A stretch of DNA of 61,328 bases from assembly GCA_031555145.1 (NCBI GenBank), contig JAVBUR010000037.1, positions 1-61,328 of the forward strand, read 5' to 3'. This document shows, one piece after another, positions 26,271-35,259 of the stretch. Under the pieces are notes generated by a model. The model was given only the letters and a program-made list of their open reading frames with translations. It had not been told where the DNA came from and ran no database searches. The stretch's first letter is position 1. Each line of letters opens with the position of its first letter. The stretch is from JAJDIA01 sp031555145. GTDB lineage: Bacteria > Bacteroidota > Bacteroidia > Bacteroidales > Tannerellaceae. The position numbers and the translations under genes are program-made.

Positions 26271-26879
26271 GTGATCAGACTAAAACCATATCGTATCCTG
26301 CTCATATTCATGTTGTGTTTCGCAGGAAGCAAAGCACAGGACATTCCCCGCCTGAATATCGTGCCCGAAGGTTATCAACGAGCTATAGTGGAAGGATTCG
26401 ACACTATACCCCTTGTAACCTTACGACCTGTCATTGTATTTCCAGAACAACGATTTAAAAATAAGAAAGAACAAGCCAACTACGACAAGCTGGTGCGTGA
26501 CGTGAAACGTACCCTCCCCTATGCCAAGATGGTATACGGTGTATTGATCGAGACGTATGAATATATGGAAACCCTTCCTACCGAAAAAGCTCGGCAGAAA
26601 CACCTCGAACGGATGGAAGACGAGCTGTTCAAGCAATACAAGCCGGAACTGAAAAAACTTACCTTCTCACAAGGAAAATTACTGATTAAATTAATAGACC
26701 GGGAATGTAACCAATCCAGTTATAACCTGTTGAGAGCCTATCTGGGAAGTTTCCGTGCCGGATTTTGGAATCTGTTTGCCGGCATGTTTGGCGCCAGCCT
26801 CAAAGCAGAATATGATCCCAAAGGCAAGGATCAGCAAACGGAGCGGGTGGTGGTACTGGTCGAAAACGGGTTAATCTGA
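26271..26879 (+). CDS. DUF4294 domain protein
   Basis: A protein of about 202 aa; most of the mature part is the DUF4294 family (from PVIVFPEQRFKNKKEQ through the helical region to FGASLKAEYDPKGKD), which has no known function. I chose the GTG at 26271 because it yields a proper signal peptide (RLKPYRILLIFMLCFAGSKA) and sits right after a -7 motif (TACTTTTG, 26259-26266). This implies a leaderless or nearly leaderless mRNA. An upstream ATG at 26193 would start before that promoter. The 3' end overlaps the convergent methyltransferase by 9 bp. Confidence 0.75.
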   Translation: MIRLKPYRILLIFMLCFAGSKAQDIPRLNIVPEGYQRAIVEGFDTIPLVTLRPVIVFPEQRFKNKKEQANYDKLVRDVKRTLPYAKMVYGVLIETYEYMETLPTEKARQKHLERMEDELFKQYKPELKKLTFSQGKLLIKLIDRECNQSSYNLLRAYLGSFRAGFWNLFAGMFGASLKAEYDPKGKDQQTERVVVLVENGLI

Positions 26880-27401
26880 CAACTGTTTAAAGAAATCCCA
26901 GATAATAATACCGCCGGTGACGGATACATTTAGCGAATGTTTCGTTCCGTATTGCGGGATTTCGATACAAAGATCGCAGGCATTGACCACTTCCTGCTGC
27001 ACTCCTTTGACTTCATTACCAAGGATAACGGCGTATTTCCGGGTTTTATCCAATTGCAGGGTATCCAACATGATACTGCCCTCCACCTGTTCGATGGCAC
27101 AGATGGTATAACCGGCTGCCTTCAGGTCGGCGACAGCATCCAATGTATGAGCGAAATGGGTCCAACTAACCGTATCTTCCGCTCCTAACGCCGTTTTATG
27201 GATTTCAGCATTCGGCGGACAAGCCGTAATCCCACATAAATAAACGGCCGATACATTAAATGCATCCGATGTACGGAATACGGCGCCTACATTATGCAAG
27301 CTCCTAACCTGGTCAAGCACAACAACTAACGGTATTTTATCAGCTTCTTTAAAAGCTTCCGGCGTCAACCGGTTGAGTTCGGTTATCTTTAATTTCCGCA
27401 T
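26871..27401 (-). CDS. SpoU/TrmH-family RNA methyltransferase
   Basis: A 176-aa SPOUT methyltransferase that 2'-O-methylates tRNA or rRNA using SAM. The three family motifs are visible: NVGAVFRTSDAF (about 37-48), AVILGNEVKGV (about 123-133) and the knot segment IPQYGTKHSLNVSVTGGI (about 148-165). There is no extra N-terminal RNA-binding domain. The exact nucleotide target is not determinable. The gene reads away from the DnaA-box cluster directly upstream. Confidence 0.92.
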   Translation of the reverse strand: MRKLKITELNRLTPEAFKEADKIPLVVVLDQVRSLHNVGAVFRTSDAFNVSAVYLCGITACPPNAEIHKTALGAEDTVSWTHFAHTLDAVADLKAAGYTICAIEQVEGSIMLDTLQLDKTRKYAVILGNEVKGVQQEVVNACDLCIEIPQYGTKHSLNVSVTGGIIIWDFFKQLSD

Positions 27402-27436
27402 CCTTTTCAGTTTTCAACAACAAAAGTACAGATAAT

Positions 27437-27883
27437 TGTGAATAACCCGTTGAAAACCGGCTGATAAGTCGTGGATATAAAATAGGGTAAAGATATTGCA
27501 CTTCTCCCGATTAAAATTATACAGCCGGACAGGTTAAAAAACCTACAGAAGTTTTTACAACTTTATCACAGTGTTCCAACAGGGGTTATCCACAACTTTA
27601 TAGTTTTCCACCGGAGTGTTTTTTCCACAAGCGAAGTTTTCCACCGTTTGTTGATAACATTTTTAAGTTACTGAAACACAAATGAAATACGTATTATCCT
27701 GCTGTTAATATCTTCTTCATAGCTTGTAACAGAATCTTAATAACCGGATATGCAAGCAATCGAACGGAAAAGTATAAACGGTTTCAACAGCCTATCATCA
27801 TCATCATATCTTTTTTAAATTTTAAAAGAAGAAATATAATTAAGATGATGTGTTGACAATTTCTCTTAAAAACTTGTGGAAAG
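27437..27883. other. Candidate chromosomal replication origin (DnaA-box cluster)
   Basis: Gene-free DNA between the methyltransferase and nadA. Four 9-mers of the form TTWTCCACM run head to tail: TTATCCACA 27586-27594 (perfect), TTTTCCACC 27604-27612, TTTTCCACA 27621-27629 and TTTTCCACC 27637-27645. Start-to-start spacings are 18, 17 and 16 bp. Reverse-oriented boxes flank them: TGTGAATAA 27437-27445 (fits TTATNCACA), CGTGGATAT 27470-27478 and TGTGGAAAG 27875-27883 (both weaker). A very AT-rich stretch (27661-27870) could unwind. dnaA is not in the window. A DnaA-titration or DnaA-regulated site is the alternative. Confidence 0.5.
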
Positions 27884-27897
27884 TAGGAGATAGGAAG

Positions 27898-27930
27898 GTT
27901 GTAGCTATTTCTATTTATGTCGTATCTTTG
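27898..27930 (+). promoter_or_regulatory. Probable nadA promoter
   Basis: GTTG (27898-27901, one mismatch to TTTG), 21-bp spacer, TATCTTTG (27923-27930), 23 bp before the nadA ATG. Confidence 0.55.
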
Positions 27931-27953
27931 CCTACTGAAAGGAGACAAAGAGT

Positions 27954-28895
27954 ATGACAACAAATCTGAAAGAAGCAATCGACACCCTGCGGAAAGAAAA
28001 GAATGCCGTGATCCTGGCACATTACTACCAGACGGGCGACTTGCAGGATATAGCCGACTTTGTAGGTGATAGCCTGGCATTGGCACAATGGGCGGCTAAA
28101 ACAACAGCCGACATCATCGTACTCTGTGGCGTACACTTTATGGGCGAAACGGCAAAGATCCTTTGTCCGGATAAGAAGGTGTTGGTACCCGACCTGGCAG
28201 CCGGTTGTTCATTGGCTGACAGTTGCCCTGCTCCCGAATTCGAAGCGTTTGTCAAAGCACATCCCGGTCATACAGTTGTTTCTTATGTCAATACAACGGC
28301 GGCTGTGAAAGCAGTGACGGATATTGTCGTTACATCTACCAATGCAAAACAGATTGTAGACAGTCTGCCGGCAGATGCAAAGATCATCTTTGGGCCGGAC
28401 CGGAACCTGGGTAACTATATAAATAGTATAACCGGACGGCATATGTTGTTATGGAATGGTGCCTGCCATGTACACGAACAATTCTCCCTCGAAAAAATAC
28501 TGGCCCTTAAGCAGCAGTATCCCGACGCTGAAATTATTACGCATCCCGAATGCAAGCAACCGATTATCCGGGTGTCTGATTTTGTAGGTTCTACGGCTGC
28601 ATTGATTAAGTATACGACGTTATCACCTACTGAGCAGTTTATTGTAGCAACCGAAAGTGGCGTGATTCATGAGATGCGGAAAAAGAGTCCGGATAAGGAA
28701 TTTATCCCGGCGCCTCCAAATGATAGTACCTGTGCCTGTAACGAATGCAACTTTATGCGGCTGAATACGATGGAAAAACTGTATAATTGCCTAAAGAACG
28801 AAACACCGGAAATAACAGTTGACCCTGAAGTGCAGCAAAAAGCCGTACGTCCTATTTTGCGTATGTTGGAATTATCTGAAAAGTTGGGTCTCTGA
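27954..28895 (+). CDS. nadA: Quinolinate synthase A
   Basis: A 313-aa enzyme that condenses iminoaspartate with dihydroxyacetone phosphate to quinolinate in NAD biosynthesis. The three cysteines expected to bind the 4Fe-4S cluster are seen in VLCGVHFMGETAK, ITHPECKQPI and CNECNFM. The N-terminal AHYYQTGDLQDIADFVGDS is typical. nadB and nadC are not adjacent. A promoter with a good -7 element lies 23 bp upstream. A weak hairpin (CAGTCTGA/TCGGACTG) at about 28940-28968 may terminate it. Confidence 0.96.
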   Translation: MTTNLKEAIDTLRKEKNAVILAHYYQTGDLQDIADFVGDSLALAQWAAKTTADIIVLCGVHFMGETAKILCPDKKVLVPDLAAGCSLADSCPAPEFEAFVKAHPGHTVVSYVNTTAAVKAVTDIVVTSTNAKQIVDSLPADAKIIFGPDRNLGNYINSITGRHMLLWNGACHVHEQFSLEKILALKQQYPDAEIITHPECKQPIIRVSDFVGSTAALIKYTTLSPTEQFIVATESGVIHEMRKKSPDKEFIPAPPNDSTCACNECNFMRLNTMEKLYNCLKNETPEITVDPEVQQKAVRPILRMLELSEKLGL

Positions 28896-29218
28896 TCGTA
28901 TCCGTTTTCCTTCCTTTATTCGTGTAGTTACTGAATTACAGTCTGATTGTCAAGTATAGTCGGACTGTATGGCTATTCTATTTTAACTAAAAATTCGAAT
29001 ATATATCTATTCTTATTTGAAAAAATGTATTTATAATAATTAATTGTAATCGTTTTTATAAACATATTATATATGTAATAAGTTTTATAATTGTATTACG
29101 ATGAATTAATGTTGCGAGTTCACAAAATAGTCAGAATCCGGTTACGACGGGCTAACGGAATCGTGCCGGGTTTACCAGATGGAATTTGACTAATCACTCA
29201 CACTCTCTGGTATGTGAC

Positions 29219-29255
29219 AGAGGAAGGGGACGTTTTGTTCTCTTCCTCTTTTTTT
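29219..29255 (+). terminator. Strong intrinsic terminator without an assigned gene
   Basis: AGAGGAAGGGGAC pairs with GTTCTCTTCCTCT (13 bp, two G-T pairs) over a TTTT loop, followed by TTTTTTG. It lies 320 bp beyond nadA, so it either ends a long nadA 3' UTR or an unannotated small RNA. Confidence 0.75.
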
Positions 29256-29328
29256 GCTTCCTTTGGTTGTTCGTTTCATATATATGCGGATATAAAGGTA
29301 AATTCCATGTTTTTAATTCAATGGATGG

Positions 29329-29420
29329 CCACAAAAAAGATAATGACGATCCAAAACGATCGTCATTATCTTTGTTTTCGAACATCATTATGTTTGAAAA
29401 GGAACATAATGATGATTTTT
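29329..29420 (-). repeat. 92-bp dispersed palindromic repeat, copy 2
   Basis: Inverted relative to the copy at 17134-17225. It contains two perfect hairpins: GATAATGACGATC/GATCGTCATTATC (29339-29351 with 29358-29370, 13 bp) and CATCATTATGT/ACATAATGATG (29383-29393 with 29404-29414, 11 bp). Identity to copy 1 is complete over the two outer blocks of 20 and 23 bases. Confidence 0.7.
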
Positions 29421-29464
29421 TTAGGTTGTTTGTAACGATTTTACATCACTCTGGAATGAATGGG

Positions 29465-31978
29465 TTACAGTGCTTTTACCGTCAGGGTAGCACTTTTTAG
29501 GCCGTCGGCAGAGGCCGTTAAGTGTATAGCACCATGTTTACCATTGTTTTGTAGCACGGCGAGGGCTTTGCCGAAGAAAGCTTTACGTTCGGAGGCTTTA
29601 AAAGATTCGTGACTGATTTGGCTACCATTGTCTACACCGGCAATAAAACCGACACCTTCAATAGTGAAGCGGACAAGGTTTTCGGCATCCGGTACGAGGT
29701 TACCGTCTTTGTCCATGATCTCAACCGTTATAAAAGAGAGGTCTTTACCGTCGGCAGAGATGGTGTTGCGGTCGGCAGTGAGAACAATTTGGGCAGGTGC
29801 TCCGGCAGTGTGTATTTCTTTCGACAATACTTTATGACCCTCTTTACGGGAAACGGCTCGTAAGGTACCAGGGGAGAAGGGTACGCGCCAACTGACGTGA
29901 AGTTCGTCGTTCATTTTTCGTTTTGTTCCGAGGCTTTGTTCGTTGAGGAAGAGTTCTACCTCATCGGCATTATTGTAGTAAGCCCAGATATCGACTTCCT
30001 GTCCTTCAGTCCAGTTCCAATGCGGGAAGATATGGAGTACGTCGGTGTCTGTCCATTCGCTTTGGTACATGTAATAGACATCTTTAGGGAAACCAGCCAG
30101 GTCGATAATACCAAAGTAGGAGCTGCGTGACGGCCACCAGAAGGGGGTTGGTTCACCCAAGTAGTCGAAGCCTGTCCAGATAAATAAACCGGATACATGC
30201 GGCAGGCGTTTGACTTCGCGCCAGGTTTCTTCGTGGGTAGATCCCCAGGGAACATGGCAATTATCGTAGGACGAACAGAAGTTGATAGGTTGTTCGAACC
30301 GTTTATCCCAGGATACAGGCCAAATATACATCGAGTCGGAAGGCATCATATAGTAACCGCGTGTCATCAATGCGGAGGTGGATTCGCTGGAAATTAGTTT
30401 CTGTCCAGGGAAGTTTTGCGTGAAGGGTTCATAATTTTGATGGTGGTAATTGAAGCCGTGTACATCCATCGCATTCGAACGGAAGAGATGGTTGAAAGGA
30501 CTGGTTTCGTTGTTTCCGGAAGTGATGACACGGGTAGTATCAAGTTTCTTTACAATATCGGCCAGTTTGATAGCAATCAATGAATTAACGCTGTAGGAAC
30601 CTTCCTCCAATGCCCTTTGATCAATGGTATGACCAAAGTTAAGCAGGATATTGGCTTCTTGCAGGTCGAGTGTATCGGCACCGGCATGTGTCCATTGTTC
30701 GAGTACTTCATTACCGACGCTCCACATAAAGACAGAGGCATGGTTGCGGTCACGCAGTACTTGGTCGGTAAGGTCGATTTCATGCCATTCGTTGAAATAC
30801 TGTGCATAATCGTAGGGTGATTTACGTTTACGCCACATGTCGAAGGTTTCGTCCTGTACCAACATACCCATACGATCGCAAAGTTCGAGCAGTTCGGGTG
30901 CAGGTGGATTGTGTGAGGTACGAATGGCATTACATCCCATAGCTTTAAGGATATCAATCTGGCGTTCCAATGCACGGGTATTAACGGCGGTACCGAGGCA
31001 ACCAAGGTCGTGGTGGTTACACACACCCAGTATTTTCAACGGTTTGTTGTTGAGGTAAAAACCGGTTTCCACTTCGAAGCGGAAGCTACGGATACCAAAG
31101 GTGGTTTCGTAGCAATCGGTTTCTTTTCCATTTACATACACACGGGATACGGCTTTGTAGAGGGAAGGACTATCGATTGACCAAAGGGCGGGGTATGTTA
31201 ATTGGAACGATTGCTTGACGATGGATTGGGTACCTGATGCTACTTCGGCTTGTACTTCTTCCTGTGCAGCTTCCTGATTATTGGGATCGAGCAGGGTAGT
31301 GACAAGTCGAACCGTGGTAGTGGTTGTTGTGCTGTTACGCAACGTAGTTTCTACCTGTATAGTTGATTCTTCTTCGGTTACTTGTGGGGTGGTGATATAC
31401 GTTCCCCATTGATCCACGTGTATCGGATTCACTTTTACCAACCATACGTTACGATAAATACCCGAACCGGAATACCAGCGGGAATTGGGTTGTTGGGAAT
31501 TGTCGGCTTTGACTACCAATACATTCTCATCATTGCCATAACGAAGGTAAGGAGTCAGGTCGTAACGGAACGAGATATATCCGTTGGGGCGTGTACCGAG
31601 CAGTTGGTCGTTCAGCCATACACTGCTATTCATATAAACGCCATCGAAGTCAATAAAGAACAGTTTATCGCGATCGGCTTCGGATACAGTAAAGTGCTTG
31701 CGATACCAACCCGTACCACCCGGTAAGGCACCGCCACCGGGGGTAGCAGGATTATCGATGCTGAATGTACCTTCAATACTGAAATCGTGTGGTAAATGAA
31801 GCGTGCGCCAGCCGGTATCATCGAAATCAGCAGCAGATGCATCAATAGTTTCATTGATTTGAAACGCCCAGTTATCGTTGAACGAAATACGTTCACGGGT
31901 TTGTTTCATACGCGAACAAGCGCTTAGCAAAAGCGCAGCTAAGACAAGCAGGAAGCTTGCATACAAAGTGGTTCTCAT
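29465..31978 (-). CDS. Glycoside hydrolase family 2, beta-galactosidase-like lipoprotein
   Basis: An 837-aa exported GH2 enzyme with a lipobox at Cys21 (LLLSACS). It has a jelly-roll sugar-binding domain (about 30-200, with GGTGWYRKHF), an Ig-like domain, a TIM barrel with IRTSHNPPAPELLELCDRMG and acid/base glutamate in MWSVGNEV (near 415), and a nucleophile candidate in LISSESTSA (near 525). C-terminal Ig-like domains include the Bacteroidetes DUF4982 and invasin-like modules. It probably trims beta-galactosides from complex glycans; specificity is uncertain. A -7 motif (TACATTTG, complement of 32004-32011) lies upstream. It is not part of a visible PUL. Confidence 0.9.
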   Translation of the reverse strand: MRTTLYASFLLVLAALLLSACSRMKQTRERISFNDNWAFQINETIDASAADFDDTGWRTLHLPHDFSIEGTFSIDNPATPGGGALPGGTGWYRKHFTVSEADRDKLFFIDFDGVYMNSSVWLNDQLLGTRPNGYISFRYDLTPYLRYGNDENVLVVKADNSQQPNSRWYSGSGIYRNVWLVKVNPIHVDQWGTYITTPQVTEEESTIQVETTLRNSTTTTTTVRLVTTLLDPNNQEAAQEEVQAEVASGTQSIVKQSFQLTYPALWSIDSPSLYKAVSRVYVNGKETDCYETTFGIRSFRFEVETGFYLNNKPLKILGVCNHHDLGCLGTAVNTRALERQIDILKAMGCNAIRTSHNPPAPELLELCDRMGMLVQDETFDMWRKRKSPYDYAQYFNEWHEIDLTDQVLRDRNHASVFMWSVGNEVLEQWTHAGADTLDLQEANILLNFGHTIDQRALEEGSYSVNSLIAIKLADIVKKLDTTRVITSGNNETSPFNHLFRSNAMDVHGFNYHHQNYEPFTQNFPGQKLISSESTSALMTRGYYMMPSDSMYIWPVSWDKRFEQPINFCSSYDNCHVPWGSTHEETWREVKRLPHVSGLFIWTGFDYLGEPTPFWWPSRSSYFGIIDLAGFPKDVYYMYQSEWTDTDVLHIFPHWNWTEGQEVDIWAYYNNADEVELFLNEQSLGTKRKMNDELHVSWRVPFSPGTLRAVSRKEGHKVLSKEIHTAGAPAQIVLTADRNTISADGKDLSFITVEIMDKDGNLVPDAENLVRFTIEGVGFIAGVDNGSQISHESFKASERKAFFGKALAVLQNNGKHGAIHLTASADGLKSATLTVKAL

Positions 31979-32118
31979 GGCATTTATTGTTGTTTACTCA
32001 CTACAAATGTAAGAACTTCCGTCTATCTACCTGTTTTTTGGTGTCTAATTTTCCGACTGAAACACAAAGCGTTTGCTCCGGATCCATTATCTTTGCCTTT
32101 TATTGATAAAAACGAATC

Positions 32119-34731
32119 GTGACAAAACAGATCATTGAAACACCGCTCATGCGGCAATACTTCGATATCAAGGCAAAGCATCCGGATGCGATCCTGCTGT
32201 TCCGTGTAGGCGACTTTTATGAAATGTATGGGGAAGATGCTGTGACCGGTGCGGAGATTGTTGGTATTGTACAGACCAAAAAAGCGAATGGACCGGGACA
32301 ATTTATCGAAATGGCCGGTTTCCCCCATCATGCCCTCGACACGTATCTACCTAAACTAGTGCGAGCCGGTAAGCGTGTGGCTATCTGCGACCAGTTGGAA
32401 GACCCGAAGATGACCAAAAAACTGGTCAAGCGTGGTATTACCGAACTGGTAACGCCCGGTGTATCAATCAATGACACGATCCTCAACCATAAAGAAAACA
32501 ACTTCCTGGCTGCCCTGCACTTTACGAAGACCGGCTGTGGTATCGCCTTTCTGGATATCTCTACCGGTGAATTTCTGACAGCGGAAGGAAGTGTGGATTA
32601 TATAGACAAGTTACTCAATAATTTCTTTCCGAAAGAAGTATTGATCGAACGTAATAACCGGAAGCGGTTTGAAGAAGCTTTCGGCCCCCGTTTTTTCCTG
32701 TTTGAACTCGACGACTGGATCTTTACTTCTGAAGCTGCCAATGACCGGCTGTTGAAACATTTCGAAACAAAGAACCTGAAAGGGTTCGGTGTACAGCACC
32801 TACGGAATGGTATTGTGGCAGCAGGTGCTATCCTGCATTATCTGGATATTACGCAGCATAACCATATCGGACATATAACAGCGTTGTCACGGATCGAAGA
32901 AGACCGTTACGTGCGGTTGGATAAGTTCACTGTCCGCAGTCTCGAATTGGTAAGCACGATGAATGATGAAGGAACGAGTCTGCTGGATGTGATCGATAAA
33001 ACGGTTTCTCCGATGGGATCACGGATGCTTCGACGCTGGATGCTTTTTCCGCTGAAAGATGTAAAACCGATTCGCGAACGACAGGATGTAGTAGAACACT
33101 TTTTCCGTCATCCGGAGGTAAAAGAAATATTGGAACATCAACTCGAACTAATAGGTGACCTGGAACGTATTATCTCTAAAGTAGCTGTAGGACGGGTCTC
33201 ACCGCGTGAAGTAGTACAGCTTAAAGTAGCTTTACGTGCTATTGAACCTATCAAACAGGTTTGTGAAGGGAGTGACGAACCGAGCCTTTGCCGGATTGGT
33301 GAACAGTTGAATGCCTGTACCTCTATACGCGACCGTATTGAACGGGAAGTAAATAATGACCCCCCTGCTTTGCTGAACAAAGGAGGTGTCATTGCACACG
33401 GTATCAATCCTGATCTGGATGACTTGCGTATGTTGGCCTATTCGGGTAAAGATTATCTGATGAAAATCCAACAGCGGGAGAGCGACCGGACAGGTATCCC
33501 TAGTTTAAAAATATCTTTCAACAACGTCTTTGGTTATTACATTGAGGTGCGTAATGCACATAAAGACAAGGTTCCACTCGAGTGGATACGTAAGCAGACA
33601 TTGGTTAATGCTGAGCGCTATATTACCGAAGAGCTTAAAGAATATGAGGAAAAAATACTAGGTGCCGAAGAAAAGATACTGGCGCTCGAAACACGTCTGT
33701 TTAATGACCTGGTATTAGCTCTTGCCGAATATATAGCGCCTATACAGACAAATGCCAACCTGATCGGAAGACTCGATTGCCTGTTATCGTTTGCTAAATC
33801 GGCTGCTTACAACAAGTATATCCGTCCGGAAGTAAATGAAACGGAAGTGATTGATATCAAAGGTGGCCGCCATCCGGTCATTGAGAAACAATTGCCTCCT
33901 ACTGATCCTTATATAGCCAACGATGTCTATCTGGATGATAAGAAGCAACAGATTGTGATCATTACCGGTCCGAATATGGCGGGTAAATCGGCCTTATTAC
34001 GACAGACAGCTCTGATCACCCTGCTGGCACAGATCGGCAGTTTTGTACCGGCTGAAAGCGCCCGTATCGGCATTGTGGACAAGATATTCACCCGTGTAGG
34101 AGCTTCAGACAATATTTCGCTGGGTGAATCAACCTTTATGGTGGAAATGAACGAGGCGGCGGATATATTGAACAACCTCTCCTCACGTAGCCTGGTACTC
34201 TTTGATGAGTTGGGACGCGGAACAAGTACCTATGACGGTATCTCCATCGCCTGGGCTATTGTGGAATATATCCACGAGCATTCATCTGCCCGTGCCAAGA
34301 CGCTCTTTGCCACACACTACCACGAGTTGAATGAGATGGAACGTTCGTTCAAACGGATCAAGAACTACAACGTATCGGTGAAAGAGGTAGGAAATAAAGT
34401 GATCTTCCTGCGCAAACTGGTACGGGGTGGCAGCGAGCATAGTTTTGGTATTCATGTAGCTCGTATGGCTGGTATGCCCAAAAGCATCGTCAAACGCTCG
34501 GATGAGATACTGAAACAATTAGAATCGGAGAATAGGCAAGACGGTATAGGTAAGCCGGTAAAAGGAATTGCATCGGCAGGCGAAGGTTTCCAACTTAACT
34601 TCTTCCAGTTGGACGATCCGATCCTGAGTCAGGTACGTGACGAAATCAAAAACATGGACCTCAATAACCTGACGCCGCTCGAAGCGTTGAACAAGCTAAG
34701 TGAGATCCGTAAAATCATTACCGGTAAATAA
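32119..34731 (+). CDS. mutS: DNA mismatch repair protein MutS
   Basis: An 870-aa mismatch recognition ATPase starting with GTG. The N-terminal mismatch-binding motif is FRVGDFYEMYGEDA (F and E near residues 33-38). The connector, core and clamp domains are followed by the ABC ATPase with Walker A GPNMAGKSALLRQ (about 617), the STFMVEM motif, Walker B LVLFDELGRGTSTYDG and the ATHYHEL switch. A -7 motif TATCTTTG (32088-32095) lies just upstream, and a bidirectional terminator follows. mutL is not adjacent. Confidence 0.98.
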   Translation: MTKQIIETPLMRQYFDIKAKHPDAILLFRVGDFYEMYGEDAVTGAEIVGIVQTKKANGPGQFIEMAGFPHHALDTYLPKLVRAGKRVAICDQLEDPKMTKKLVKRGITELVTPGVSINDTILNHKENNFLAALHFTKTGCGIAFLDISTGEFLTAEGSVDYIDKLLNNFFPKEVLIERNNRKRFEEAFGPRFFLFELDDWIFTSEAANDRLLKHFETKNLKGFGVQHLRNGIVAAGAILHYLDITQHNHIGHITALSRIEEDRYVRLDKFTVRSLELVSTMNDEGTSLLDVIDKTVSPMGSRMLRRWMLFPLKDVKPIRERQDVVEHFFRHPEVKEILEHQLELIGDLERIISKVAVGRVSPREVVQLKVALRAIEPIKQVCEGSDEPSLCRIGEQLNACTSIRDRIEREVNNDPPALLNKGGVIAHGINPDLDDLRMLAYSGKDYLMKIQQRESDRTGIPSLKISFNNVFGYYIEVRNAHKDKVPLEWIRKQTLVNAERYITEELKEYEEKILGAEEKILALETRLFNDLVLALAEYIAPIQTNANLIGRLDCLLSFAKSAAYNKYIRPEVNETEVIDIKGGRHPVIEKQLPPTDPYIANDVYLDDKKQQIVIITGPNMAGKSALLRQTALITLLAQIGSFVPAESARIGIVDKIFTRVGASDNISLGESTFMVEMNEAADILNNLSSRSLVLFDELGRGTSTYDGISIAWAIVEYIHEHSSARAKTLFATHYHELNEMERSFKRIKNYNVSVKEVGNKVIFLRKLVRGGSEHSFGIHVARMAGMPKSIVKRSDEILKQLESENRQDGIGKPVKGIASAGEGFQLNFFQLDDPILSQVRDEIKNMDLNNLTPLEALNKLSEIRKIITGK

Positions 34732-34762
34732 AAAAAGAGGCTGTACATAAGCCTCTTTTCAT
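34732..34762. terminator. Bidirectional terminator between mutS and a DUF4252 gene
   Basis: AAAGAGGCT pairs with AGCCTCTTT (9 bp, 7-nt loop), flanked by A and T runs, located immediately after the mutS stop and before the convergent DUF4252 stop. Confidence 0.85.
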
Positions 34763-34785
34763 TGCCATTTGCTTTCACTGCCGGG

Positions 34786-35250
34786 TTATTTATTCATGCC
34801 ATTTGCTATCTCCTGGATATCCTGAAGGGTGAAGTTGCCTACCAACTGCATGACGACGAAAGTACTGTCGGTATCGGCCAACATGATGAGGTCTTTGACC
34901 TGGTCACCTTTCATATTGGAGTAGAAGGTGGCTTTTGTCTTGCCGTCGCGAACACGCATCAGTTCCTGGTGTTGACCACCGATTAGTTTGGAAAATTCGG
35001 TACGCATTTGCGGGATCAGGTCTTTGCGTTCGGTGGTGATAAGTTGCAGGCTTTCCACTTTCCCTTTCATATTAGTCAGACTTAAGCCTACATCTCCGAT
35101 AACAGGCATCATCTGGAACATGGCTTTAGAAATATATACGGAGGTTACATGGTCCATATCGGCATATTTGTCGAACAGTTTGTTATCCTGTGCAAAGCTG
35201 AATTGCGTACAGGCGAGTAACAGGGTGATGATGATGTATTTTGCTTTCAT
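34786..35250 (-). CDS. DUF4252 secreted protein
   Basis: A 154-aa protein with a signal peptide (about 1-20) and a DUF4252 body, including YADMDHVTSVYISKAMFQMM and the C-terminal VVMQLVGNFTLQDIQEI. Family function is unknown. It is the last gene of a four-gene operon (DUF4252, ECF sigma, anti-sigma, DUF4252) and paralogous to the first gene at 36167. It starts 9 bp downstream of the anti-sigma gene. Confidence 0.85.
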   Translation of the reverse strand: MKAKYIIITLLLACTQFSFAQDNKLFDKYADMDHVTSVYISKAMFQMMPVIGDVGLSLTNMKGKVESLQLITTERKDLIPQMRTEFSKLIGGQHQELMRVRDGKTKATFYSNMKGDQVKDLIMLADTDSTFVVMQLVGNFTLQDIQEIANGMNK

Positions 35251-35259
35251 GATGTGTTA

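Larger units (their letters stand above)
28896..29464. other. Gene-free region with a terminator and a palindromic repeat
   Basis: 570 bp between nadA and the 3' end of the GH2 gene. It holds a weak hairpin near 28940-28968, a very AT-rich stretch (28981-29110), a strong plus-strand terminator (29219-29255) with no known gene close before it, and the second 92-bp repeat (29329-29420). Short open frames here are products of the repeat and are not believed to be genes. Confidence 0.5.

Noticed and set aside
27402..27953. GC-skew support for an origin
   Set aside because: Hand-sampled lines from genes on either side gave mixed G/C ratios; a whole-chromosome calculation is needed, so skew is not used as evidence.
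29186..29500. Small open frames over the 92-bp repeat
   Set aside because: Similar peptides arise from the other repeat copy, there is no start-site signal, and the terminator and hairpins lie within them.
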